Shown in pieces: positions 38,578 to 47,083 of a stretch of 47,083 nt of DNA (position 1 is its first letter; each line of letters begins with the position of its first letter). The DNA is taken from positions 35,946-83,028 of the forward strand of contig JAMDAS010000008.1 in assembly GCA_023484085.1 (NCBI GenBank), written 5' to 3'. A model generated the notes under the pieces. The model saw only the letters and a list, made by a program, of their open reading frames with translations, made no database searches and had not been told where the DNA came from. The stretch is from Candidatus Omnitrophota bacterium. Lineage in GTDB: Bacteria; Ratteibacteria; UBA8468; B48-G9; DTJG01. A program made the translations under genes and the position numbers.

Positions 38578-39008
38578 CACTCCGAAGAAAAGCCAGGGAA
38601 GATGCCTTAAAAATTTTGTACCAGATGGAAATCTCCTGTAATTTCAAATTACCCGTAGACTGGGAATCCTTTGACATGGACTTTTCAAATAATAAAAACC
38701 CGGAAGCAAAAGATTTCACCATTAAAATCGTAAATGGAATCCTGCAGAACTTTGATTTTATTGACCGGTTAATCTCAAAGTCCAGTTTAAAATGGAAATT
38801 AGACAGGATGCCTTTAATAGACAGGAATATACTCCGTGTTGCTTCTTATGAACTCTGGTTTTTGCCTGAAATACCCGTTGCTGTATCAATAAATGAAGCA
38901 ATTGAAATAAGCAAAAAATATGCTTCTGAAAATTCCCCCAAATTTATTAATGGTGTGCTTAATCATGTAAAGGAAGAATTGGAAAAACATGAAAAAAAAC
39001 CTGCTTAA
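38574..39008 (+). CDS. nusB: Transcription antitermination factor NusB
   Basis: 'RRKAREDALKILYQME', 'ISINEAIEISKKYASENSPKFINGVLN'. Confidence 0.92.
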   Translation: MTLRRKAREDALKILYQMEISCNFKLPVDWESFDMDFSNNKNPEAKDFTIKIVNGILQNFDFIDRLISKSSLKWKLDRMPLIDRNILRVASYELWFLPEIPVAVSINEAIEISKKYASENSPKFINGVLNHVKEELEKHEKKPA

Positions 39009-39936
39009 TATTTTTATAAAAATTTTTATCAGTGGACTTTTTCTTTTTATTGTTTTCAGGGAAATAAACATACATTTACTTCTTAATGTTTTAAAGCATT
39101 CCTCAAAGCCTATTATTGTTTTTATGTTTTTGTTAAACGTTCTGCTCACCTTTTTACTTGCCTCAAGATGGCATGCCATTCTTAAGGTTTTTGACAAAAA
39201 ATCCGGGTATCCTTACGTATGGAAACTGACTATGCTCGGGCTTTTTTTTAATTTATTCCTTCCTACTGGAAGCGGAGGTGACATCGCAAGAATCTATTAT
39301 CTTGTTAAAAAAAAGGAGGAAAAATTAAAACTTGGCATCTCTGTTTTTTTTGACAGATTTATAGGCTCCTGTTCTGTTATAACAATGGGCGTTATTGCTG
39401 CTGTTTTTTTCAGGAAACACATACCTGCACAGGCCGTATCCGCCATTATTATAATTTTTATCATACTCCTTCTTGGATGGCTGATTATTATCTGGAACGA
39501 GCTTGCCAAAATTCTCGGGAGATACATCCCGTTCAAAATCAGGGATAAAATAATAACCTTTTATTATTATTTAAGAAATTATGGAATGAAATGGAAAAAC
39601 GTCCTTTGGGCAATCCTTATAAGCTTCCTGGTCCAGGGGCTCTCAATAGTCATGCAGTATTTTATCGTGAAAGCCATTGTTCCTCATTCTGTCTTTATGC
39701 ACATTTCAATGAATCTTTTTTTCATTTTTGTCCCGCTTATCTGGACGTTACAAATAATTCCTTCTATAGGAGGATTGGGGGTAAGAGAATTTTCATACTT
39801 TTTCTTTTTTACTCCATACATCGGGAAAGAACATGCAATAGCATTGGATGTGATTGTATTTTTTCTGACAATTACCCAGAGCCTTTTAGGCGGAATAGTT
39901 TTTTTAATTCATAAGGAACGGTCTGGCAGGAAATAA
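38989..39936 (+). CDS. Lysylphosphatidylglycerol synthase-type TM (UPF0104/AglD-like) membrane protein
   Basis: Multi-TM; 'NLFLPTGSGGDIARIYYL', 'IPSIGGLGVREFSYF'. Confidence 0.8.
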   Translation: MKKNLLNIFIKIFISGLFLFIVFREINIHLLLNVLKHSSKPIIVFMFLLNVLLTFLLASRWHAILKVFDKKSGYPYVWKLTMLGLFFNLFLPTGSGGDIARIYYLVKKKEEKLKLGISVFFDRFIGSCSVITMGVIAAVFFRKHIPAQAVSAIIIIFIILLLGWLIIIWNELAKILGRYIPFKIRDKIITFYYYLRNYGMKWKNVLWAILISFLVQGLSIVMQYFIVKAIVPHSVFMHISMNLFFIFVPLIWTLQIIPSIGGLGVREFSYFFFFTPYIGKEHAIALDVIVFFLTITQSLLGGIVFLIHKERSGRK

Positions 39937-40866
39937 TACTGGTTTCTTTTAATATTTTTTGGACTTCCGGGACAGGAGGCATTTTTGTGCCTTCTTCTTT
40001 TACTTTTGCTGTTCCGCATGCAACAGCAAACTGCAGGGATTTTTCAAAATCAGTGCCTGATGAAATTTTATGTAAAAATCCTGAAAGGAATACGTCACCG
40101 CAACCCACTGAACTTTTTTCCATTGTCCCTGGAGGTTTTGACCAGAAAACACCTGTTTTTGAAAAACCAACAGCTCCTTTTTCCCCCAATGTTACAAGAA
40201 CGTATTGTATCCCTGAATTAATAAGATTTTTTCCTGTTTTAAAAAATTGTGAAAAATCCCTGAGTCTTGTTTTTGTAAGCCGTTCAAGTTCATAAAGGTT
40301 TGGTTTTATAAGGTCAGGGGATGATTTTCCGCCTTTGTTTAAAAATTCCTCATCAGCATCAAGAGCAATTTTTATGTATGGATTTCTTGTTTTTATTTTT
40401 TTTATTATTTCTGCATAAAAATCAGATTTTATTTTTGGAGGTAGGCTGCCTGAAAAAATAATCCATCCGTTTTTTTCACGTATGCTTAAAAAATATTTTT
40501 CTATTAAAGCCTGAATGTTAGGTGGGACTGAAGGACCTTTTTCATTTATCCTGAGAACCCTGCCGTCGGGAAAAAAAAATTGAATATCTCTCTGGTTTCC
40601 TCCCTGACAGAAAAAATCTTAATGTTTTTTAATCCTGTTTTCTTTATCAGGGATATAAGAATTTTACCGTTTACACCACCAAAAATTCCTATAGGTATTA
40701 CTTTTTCACCAAGAATATAAAGAAATTTTGCAACGTTAATTCCTTTTCCGCCAGGGTCAATTCTTTTTGATTCTATCCTGTTAATGTCATCAAATACAAG
40801 TTTTGGCAAAGAAAAACTTATATCAATACTTGGATTTAAAGCAACCGAATAAAAGATTTTTTTCAT
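39872..40866 (-). pseudogene. PfkB-family sugar kinase split by a frameshift
   Basis: N-term 40866-40546 'PGGKGINVAKFLYILG'; continues in another frame as 'PDGRVLRINEKG...VTLGEKGAVGF...SSVGCGDVFLSGF'; break at A9 40571-40579. Confidence 0.8.
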
Positions 40867-41030
40867 CTGGATCTCTGGGGTCTGTATTTCCTTTCTTTTC
40901 TTCTTCTTCTTAATTGGCTTGGCTTTTCATAAAATTCTCTTTTTTTTAGTTCCTTGACAATTCCTTCCCTTTCTACTTCCCTTTTAAAGAGTTTAAAAAT
41001 CTTTTCAAAATGTTCTCTATTTTTATCCAC
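40863..41030 (-). CDS. rpsU: 30S ribosomal protein S21 (absent from the supplied ORF track, under 60 aa)
   Basis: Translation [58 protein letters not shown] start is tentative. Confidence 0.85.
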   Translation of the reverse strand: MDKNREHFEKIFKLFKREVEREGIVKELKKREFYEKPSQLRRRRKERKYRPQRSR

Positions 41031-41092
41031 ATTAAAAAATACTGATTCACCCCCTATATATTGTGCCTGTAATTAAGGATTTACTCCCATGC

Positions 41093-41278
41093 CTAATAAA
41101 CGTCTATTCTGTAAATTATTGCCCCGCAATGTTTACAGGCGGTTTCATCAGGAAAATAACCTTCCACCATGAAACATTTTCTGCAACGTATGTTTACCTT
41201 TTCAACATGTTCATCCATGTGTTTATCTGGATTTTTTCCATCAGCCTGTATTTTTTCTTCCTGTCTGAGTTTTTTCAT
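41093..41278 (-). CDS. Small zinc-ribbon protein
   Basis: 61 aa with CRKC...CKHC. Confidence 0.6.
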   Translation of the reverse strand: MKKLRQEEKIQADGKNPDKHMDEHVEKVNIRCRKCFMVEGYFPDETACKHCGAIIYRIDVY

Positions 41279-41279
41279 A

Positions 41280-42101
41280 TTAATTTATCCTAATAATAAT
41301 CTTTTCTATAAATTTTGTCAATAAAGGTTCAACGTTCATTGCTACTTTAATGATTTCCTCAAATGAAGCAGGTTTCAATGCATCAGGAAGACACATATCA
41401 GTAATCACAGACACTCCAAAAACTTTTAGACCTGCATGGTTGGCAGCAATAACTTCAGGAATTGTTGACATTGTGACCATATCAGACCCGATGGACCTTA
41501 AAAATCTGTATTCTGCTTTTGTTTCAAGATTAGGGCCTAAAAGTCCTGCAAGAACTCCTTTCCTGACAGGGATTTTTTCCTCCAGGGCTATTTTTTCAGC
41601 CATTTCTATTAATTCCCGTGAATACGGTTCTGACATGTCAGGAAATCGGACACCGATTCTTTCATCATTTTCCCCTACAAGCGGATTTACCCCCTGGAAA
41701 TTTATATGGTCACTGATAATTACGACGTCCCCCTGTTTAAAAAGCGGATTCAGCCCTCCCGCGGCATTTGATTCTATAAAAATTTCTGCACCTAAAAATT
41801 TTAACGTCCGTATGGGAAGAGCTATTTGATTTGCAGAATAGCCCTCGTATAAATGAAATCTTCCCTGAAAAGCAATTACGTTTTTTCCTCCAATCCCCCC
41901 AAAATTAAGATTTCCTGCGTGGCCATCTACCGTGGAAACAGGAAAATAGGGTATATCCTTATATGGAATGGTTTCTTTTACTTTTATTTTATTCACAAGC
42001 CCGCCTAATCCTGAGCCGAGCATTATCCCGATTTCCACCTTGTTTTTGATAATCTTTTTTATAAAACCGGCCGCTTCATTGATTTTTTCAAAATCATTCA
42101 T
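41280..42101 (-). CDS. Purine nucleoside phosphorylase
   Basis: 'IMLGSGLGGLV', 'FQGRFHLYEGY', 'SNAAGGLNP', 'MVTMSTIPEVIAANHAGL'. Confidence 0.92.
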   Translation of the reverse strand: MNDFEKINEAAGFIKKIIKNKVEIGIMLGSGLGGLVNKIKVKETIPYKDIPYFPVSTVDGHAGNLNFGGIGGKNVIAFQGRFHLYEGYSANQIALPIRTLKFLGAEIFIESNAAGGLNPLFKQGDVVIISDHINFQGVNPLVGENDERIGVRFPDMSEPYSRELIEMAEKIALEEKIPVRKGVLAGLLGPNLETKAEYRFLRSIGSDMVTMSTIPEVIAANHAGLKVFGVSVITDMCLPDALKPASFEEIIKVAMNVEPLLTKFIEKIIIRIN

Positions 42102-42112
42102 ATTTTATCCTT

Positions 42113-42493
42113 TCATCTTTTTACCATTTCCCTTATGCGGGTAAGAAGAGTAGTTTCATCCTGTACGTTTTTCAGGTTAAATCTTGCACTCTGAAAAGCA
42201 TCCACGAACGTTCTTAGAACGGTATTTTTCGTAATTCTTTCTTTTCTGTATTCATGGTCTCTGTTTTTATTTACTTCCCTCACTATTTTATCAAGGAAGG
42301 TTAACTGGTCCTCCCTGAAAAGAACAGTGAGCCTGACGTCAAAAGTTTTAAACTTGGGGGTACCGGATTCCATTTTTTTTATTATGTTTTTTTTATCTGT
42401 TTCTTCAGGCAGTTCATTTCCCTTTTTTTCTGCTTCCGGAACTGTGGGCGTTATCCAGCTTAACGGGTCGCTGCCTAATCCTGTTCTTTTCAT
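42113..42493 (-). CDS. Ribbon-helix-helix-like small DNA-binding protein paired with ParA
   Basis: 'FDVRLTVLFREDQLTFLDKIVREVNKNR..ERITKNTVLRTFVDAF'; strong SD. Confidence 0.55.
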   Translation of the reverse strand: MKRTGLGSDPLSWITPTVPEAEKKGNELPEETDKKNIIKKMESGTPKFKTFDVRLTVLFREDQLTFLDKIVREVNKNRDHEYRKERITKNTVLRTFVDAFQSARFNLKNVQDETTLLTRIREMVKR

Positions 42494-43253
42494 GGTCTCC
42501 TCCTTTTATGATTTCTTTTGCGAGCTCTCTATAATCTATTGCCCCGTGAGAATTGGGGGCAAAAGTAATAATAGTCTGTCCAAAACTTGGGGCTTCAGCT
42601 AACCGGACGTTTTCCCTGATTTTTGTATTAAAAACCTTATCTTTAAAATGTCCTTTTACTTTTTGCATGACTTCCCTGCATATGTTTTTTCTCTGGTCAT
42701 ACATCGTAATAATCACGCCGGATACTTCAATCTCGGGATTTATTCTTTCCCTGATTATTTTAATTGTCTGGATAAGTTTTGTCAGTCCTTCAAGTGCAAA
42801 AAACTCCGCCTGTATGGGAATAAATATTTCTTTTACCGCTGTCAGCGCATTAAGCGTAAGAATTCCCAGGGAAGGAGGACAATCTATCAGGACGTAATCA
42901 AATGAGTTTTTATGTTTTTTTAAAGCATCCCTTAATATAATCTCCCTGCCAATGGTATTAACAAGCTCAATCTCTGCACTTGCAAGTTCAATCCTTGATG
43001 AAAGAAGAAAAAGATTTTTCATCTTTGTCGGAACCATTGATTCTTCAATGGACGTTTCATTAACCAAAACGTCATAAACGGATTTTTTTAAATCTGAAGG
43101 ATTAAAACCAAGATGAATTGTCGTGTGCGCCTGGGGGTCCAGGTCAATAAGCAGAACCTTTTTCCCAAATAAAGAAAGATAGGCTCCAATATTTACTACC
43201 GTAGTCGTCTTTCCCGAGCCTCCCTTCTGGTTAATAATGGCAATTTTTTTCAT
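42414..43253 (-). CDS. parA: ParA/Soj-family ATPase
   Basis: 'NQKGGSGKTTTVVNIGAYL', 'DLDPQAHTT', 'DCPPSLG'. Confidence 0.92.
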   Translation of the reverse strand: MKKIAIINQKGGSGKTTTVVNIGAYLSLFGKKVLLIDLDPQAHTTIHLGFNPSDLKKSVYDVLVNETSIEESMVPTKMKNLFLLSSRIELASAEIELVNTIGREIILRDALKKHKNSFDYVLIDCPPSLGILTLNALTAVKEIFIPIQAEFFALEGLTKLIQTIKIIRERINPEIEVSGVIITMYDQRKNICREVMQKVKGHFKDKVFNTKIRENVRLAEAPSFGQTIITFAPNSHGAIDYRELAKEIIKGGDHEKNRIRQRPVKLDNAHSSGSRKKGK

Positions 43254-43285
43254 TATCGCTCCTTACGAAGTTATGAACTTGGAAA

Positions 43286-43314
43286 AGTATAAACAAAAAA
43301 TCACTTTATGTCAA
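43286..43314 (-). promoter_or_regulatory. Sigma70-type promoter for the parA operon
   Basis: Minus strand TTGACA-N17-TATACT. Confidence 0.7.
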
Positions 43315-43533
43315 ATCAGCCGTTTTTTCAAAACTGAAAATTGACAGACAAAAATAAAATCGCTTAATATATCTGAAATTCCGACATAAGTAGAAAGATA
43401 TTTTATGAATAAGTTAGGCTTTATTTTTCCATGATAAGTTTGGATTGTTTTTGAATCTTTATTTGAAAGAGAGCAGTTATAAAGAAGAGAAGAGCAATCC
43501 AGAACTTATTCTTACTTTAATATAATAGGCATT

Positions 43534-45099
43534 ATGAAAAGGTCTTTAAACTTATTACAGTTAACATTTGCATCAATAAGTGGAATTATTGGCTCAGGCT
43601 GGCTTCTCGGGATATCCTTGAGTGCAAAATATGCGGGTCCCGCATCCATATTTTCATGGATTATAAGCGGGTTTGCCATCATGCTTATAGCACTTGTTTA
43701 CAGCGAAATCGGCAGTATGCTTCCTGCTGCCGGCGCAGTTGCACGATATCCCAAATATACACATGGGGCATTTTTGGGATTTATAACAAGCTGGATACTT
43801 ATCATAGCCGGTGCTGCCGTAAGCTGTATTGAAGCAGAGGCATCAGTTCAATATCTTAATTCTTACGTCCCCAATCTTTTTGTTCATCATTCTCTTACGC
43901 CGGAGGGACTGATTTTTACTTTTTTTATTCTTCTTTTTTTCTTTATCCTGAACCTGTTTGGAGCAAAAATATTTACAAAAACCAATGTTTTTCTCACATA
44001 TTTTAAAATTTTCGTTCCTCTAATTACTGCAGCCGTGCTTATTTATGTTTCCATACAAAACGGGGGGTTCAAAAATATTACGACCTACAATTTTATACCT
44101 TATGGCTACAGCGGTATCATGAAAAGCATGTCTCTGGGTGGAATTATATTCTCATATTTGGGTTTCAGACAGGCTATAGAACTTTCAGGTGAGGCTGAAA
44201 ATCCGGGAAGAAACATACCGCTGGCAACAATATTATCCGTCGTTATCGGGATTGTCGTATATGCGTTTCTGTCATTAAGTTTTATAGCATCCGTTCCATT
44301 TATAAAAAATAATAACTGGAACATTGGATATTCCTCATCTCCATTCATAAGTCTGTTCAAATTTTATGGTCTGCCGGGTTTTGCCTTATTGATTATCATC
44401 GGGGCAATAATATCCCCATTTGCAACAGGACTTGTTTATTTGGGAACTACCTCAAGGGTCACTTTTGCCATGTCCAAAATGAAATTTTTACCCCAAAAAT
44501 TTCATTTGAATTTAAACAGATATGGGATACCTTATCTGTCGCTTATTTTCACTTTTTTTCTTTCAATGCTATATTTACTGCCGTTTCCCAGCTGGCAATC
44601 ATTAGTCGGGATAATCACGTCAGCAATAGTGTTTACTTATATACTGGGGCCCGTTGCTCTTATTGTCTTTAGAAAATCAGACCCTGATAAAAAAAGACCT
44701 TTTTATCTTCCATTTGCAAACATTATTTCCTTAATCTCTTTTATCATCGGTACACTGATAATCTACTGGTCAAATTTTAGTGTTTTATGGAAACTTGGAA
44801 TAGGAATATCAGCAGGAATTATAATTTTTATTTTTACAAACTTTTATAAAATCAAAAAACATTTCAGAAAGACTGTTATGCCAGGGCTCTGGTTTGTATT
44901 TTACGTAATTATTATTCTGACCATCTCATTTTTTGGCAGTAAAGACTTTGGAGGTAATAACGCGATTAAATTCCCGTATGACCTGGTTGTTGTCATTTTA
45001 GCAGCCGTATTGTTTTTCTACATAGCTGTCAATACGCCAATAAAAAAAGAGGAAATGAAAATGATAATAGAGGAGGAATTTATTGGCGAGGAATTCTAA
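43534..45099 (+). CDS. APC-family amino acid permease
   Basis: 'FASISGIIGSGWLLGISLSAKYAGPASIFSWIISG', multi-TM. Confidence 0.9.
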   Translation: MKRSLNLLQLTFASISGIIGSGWLLGISLSAKYAGPASIFSWIISGFAIMLIALVYSEIGSMLPAAGAVARYPKYTHGAFLGFITSWILIIAGAAVSCIEAEASVQYLNSYVPNLFVHHSLTPEGLIFTFFILLFFFILNLFGAKIFTKTNVFLTYFKIFVPLITAAVLIYVSIQNGGFKNITTYNFIPYGYSGIMKSMSLGGIIFSYLGFRQAIELSGEAENPGRNIPLATILSVVIGIVVYAFLSLSFIASVPFIKNNNWNIGYSSSPFISLFKFYGLPGFALLIIIGAIISPFATGLVYLGTTSRVTFAMSKMKFLPQKFHLNLNRYGIPYLSLIFTFFLSMLYLLPFPSWQSLVGIITSAIVFTYILGPVALIVFRKSDPDKKRPFYLPFANIISLISFIIGTLIIYWSNFSVLWKLGIGISAGIIIFIFTNFYKIKKHFRKTVMPGLWFVFYVIIILTISFFGSKDFGGNNAIKFPYDLVVVILAAVLFFYIAVNTPIKKEEMKMIIEEEFIGEEF

Positions 45100-45113
45100 A
45101 TCTATGTTAAAAT

Positions 45114-46199
45114 CTATGAATTTAATGCAGTTTCAAACATTGTCAGTATGTTTTCCGGTGGAGTTCCTGCCTGGATTGCATGCGATGGACCAAGAATATA
45201 GCCGCCGTTTTTCCCAAGGATAGATATAAGTTTGATTACCTCATCTCTTACGTCTTCAGGTTTCTTGAATGGCAGAGTACTTTGCACGCTGACTCCTCCT
45301 TCAAAACAAAGTCTGTCCCCAAAACGTTCTTTGAGTATACTTGGGTCCATTCCTTTTGCATCAAACTGCAGAGCCTGTAAAACGTCTATTCCCATTTCAA
45401 GCAAGCCTTCAACTGCATCCATTACTGCTCCATCAGAGTGATATATGACCTTTGAACCAAAATTATGGATTACCCTGTTCATTTTTATATGATATGGTTT
45501 GATAAACTGCTCCCACATTTTGATTGACATCAGCAATCCATTCTGTCCGCCAACGTCATCCGCCGTAAAAACAAGGTCCACCTTTCCTTTTGCCACTGAA
45601 AGCATTTTGGTAAAATGAGCAATATAAAAATCAGTGACTTTTGAGAAGATAAAGTGTACCATTTCAGGATTATAGACCATATCCATAAATATTCGTTCAA
45701 ATCCACGCATGTACCATGACGTTTCAAAAATATTGCCATTGGAAAACATCAGACAATATTCTTTTTTTGCCTGGATTTTTGCTATTTTTTCAGGAATTAC
45801 TGAATAATCAAACCAGTCAGTGGTAGGCCATTTATGCTTCATAATATCATCAATGTTATCAGCTTTTGCAAGAGGATAGTAGCTGATTTCATCATAGGAG
45901 CCGGCACCATAACTTGCAGATTTTCGTATGACCCCCCAGATATCTTCCCCCTGATGCAGAGATGGCCCTACGTAATCAGGGCCCACACCCATGATGTCAA
46001 TAAAAGAATCAAGATACCTGTCTGCGTTTATTCCTTTGTGGAGTTTTACGTAATCATCAAATGCCTGCAGGGCAGGAGGATTTATCCCTGAACATACCAT
46101 AGCAATGGGAACTCTGTCAGTTTCCTTGTGTTCAAGAGCAAGACGGACACGTTCCCTGCTTGTAAGTTGTTCTTTTTTTTCAGTAATTACGTTATTCAT
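45114..46199 (-). CDS. Uroporphyrinogen decarboxylase-family (UroD/MtaA-like) protein
   Basis: 'LTSRERVRLALEHKETDRVPI', 'KVIYHSDGAVMDAVEGLLEMGIDVLQALQ'. Confidence 0.85.
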   Translation of the reverse strand: MNNVITEKKEQLTSRERVRLALEHKETDRVPIAMVCSGINPPALQAFDDYVKLHKGINADRYLDSFIDIMGVGPDYVGPSLHQGEDIWGVIRKSASYGAGSYDEISYYPLAKADNIDDIMKHKWPTTDWFDYSVIPEKIAKIQAKKEYCLMFSNGNIFETSWYMRGFERIFMDMVYNPEMVHFIFSKVTDFYIAHFTKMLSVAKGKVDLVFTADDVGGQNGLLMSIKMWEQFIKPYHIKMNRVIHNFGSKVIYHSDGAVMDAVEGLLEMGIDVLQALQFDAKGMDPSILKERFGDRLCFEGGVSVQSTLPFKKPEDVRDEVIKLISILGKNGGYILGPSHAIQAGTPPENILTMFETALNS

Positions 46200-46225
46200 A
46201 ATTTGTCTACTTTATAATATCCTAT

Positions 46226-46837
46226 TTATGTTTTTATTATATTATAAAGTTTTTTTATATCCAACCATATTTCCGGTTTTTCCAAAATTTCGGAAAATTG
46301 CTTGAGCCAATATTCAATTCTTTTTTTATCAATCTTAGGATTGGTTTTTAAAATACAACGAATGTCTTCTAAATCAATAGGTCTATGAGCAACAGATTTC
46401 ATTATTATTAAATCTTCCGGCGTAGGTAAAGGGATATTAAAATTTGCTATTTTTATAATTTTTGCTCGCTTTATTGTTTCTTCTTCAAAAGGAAGTATTC
46501 CGAAAGAAATATCTATATCTATTTTTGTATATTGATGTCTTATTAATAAAACTCTATTTTTTTCTGCAAATTCTAAAACATTTTTGATCCTGGGTTGGAA
46601 ATTAAAACTTTTTCCAATTGTTAGAAATTTTTTCCAATCTGTTTCGTCAATAAAAACAAGAGCATCTATATCCTGCGTAGTTCTTGGACTTCCCAAAAAA
46701 GAAACAGCCATGCCACCAATTATAATTCCAGGAAAGTTGCTTTTTTTAAACCATGCCAATAAATTTTTTAATGTCAGGTGTAGGGGTTGAGAAATGATAT
46801 TTTTTTTCAACTGCCTTTCTCCCTTAGATTTTTCCAT
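46226..46837 (-). CDS. AbiEii/DUF6036-like nucleotidyltransferase
   Basis: 'IIIGGMAVSFLGSPRTTQDIDALV', 'TPEDLIIMKSVAHRPIDLEDI'. Confidence 0.75.
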   Translation of the reverse strand: MEKSKGERQLKKNIISQPLHLTLKNLLAWFKKSNFPGIIIGGMAVSFLGSPRTTQDIDALVFIDETDWKKFLTIGKSFNFQPRIKNVLEFAEKNRVLLIRHQYTKIDIDISFGILPFEEETIKRAKIIKIANFNIPLPTPEDLIIMKSVAHRPIDLEDIRCILKTNPKIDKKRIEYWLKQFSEILEKPEIWLDIKKLYNIIKT

Positions 46838-47022
46838 GCGCGACGAATATTATTTTGTTCTTTCATGTTTTTTTTAAAATTCAAGGAATTGGCAAATTCC
46901 ATTAAAGCAGAAGTTTGAATAAAACGAGTATTAACAGAGGTATTTCTTAACTCCAAATTTTTCATCTTATCAATTCTCTCCCAACGATTTTCAAGATATT
47001 CTCTGACATTATATTTTTTCAT
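46807..47022 (-). CDS. Small protein upstream of and overlapping the nucleotidyltransferase gene; possible partner
   Basis: 71 aa; 31-nt overlap with the downstream gene. Confidence 0.4.
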   Translation of the reverse strand: MKKYNVREYLENRWERIDKMKNLELRNTSVNTRFIQTSALMEFANSLNFKKNMKEQNNIRRAWKNLREKGS

Positions 47023-47083
47023 ATTAGTTCTTCAAAATCCAAGTATAGTAAAGCATAGCATAAAATTAAATTCTGAGCATGGT

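Noticed and set aside
1-47083. CRISPR arrays, transposases, tRNA or rRNA genes
   Set aside because: None seen by eye; the only clear tandem repeat is the 2 x 39-bp leader duplication. A tool search would be needed to exclude tRNAs fully.

Overview
The window is bacterial and mostly AT-rich. The prepilin-type leader, the CBM9/GH42/DUF6067-type secreted proteins and the UroD-like and GH99/WbsX-like proteins resemble an uncultured anaerobic PVC/Omnitrophota-type lineage; this placement is an inference. It contains four blocks. (1) A long plus-strand carbohydrate locus at ~1.2-29.6 kb: PPi-type PFK, HAD, LarA-like racemase, an MNT/HEPN pair, transketolase, two TIM-barrel isomerases, a GntR-LacI hybrid regulator, WbsX/GH99-like, C45 Ntn-hydrolase, fucose-isomerase-like, alpha-glucuronidase-like GH, DUF6067-type GH, tungsten AOR, pseudopilin, CBM9, GH42-like and a CBM-like protein. 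(2) A Type II R-M pair beside Gfo/Idh and GNAT genes. (3) An ADH-ribD-ribE-ribBA-ribH-nusB block. (4) A minus-strand parA-RHH-PNP-Zn ribbon-rpsU-pfkB operon, then APC permease, UroD-like and AbiEii-like genes. The most interesting signal is an apparently undescribed regulon. Four promoters across 15 kb carry TTGACA-N18-TATAAT with an identical AGTTAACTATATAAT core, and each is followed at once by a GTAAAT/CTGAATA-type dyad. A decayed fifth copy is joined to a relic of the regulator gene's 3' end. These promoters precede the regulator, the Ntn-hydrolase/isomerase genes, the DUF6067 GH-AOR pair and the pseudopilin-CBM-GH operon. All calls are from reading the sequence and the supplied ORFs; no database search was run.
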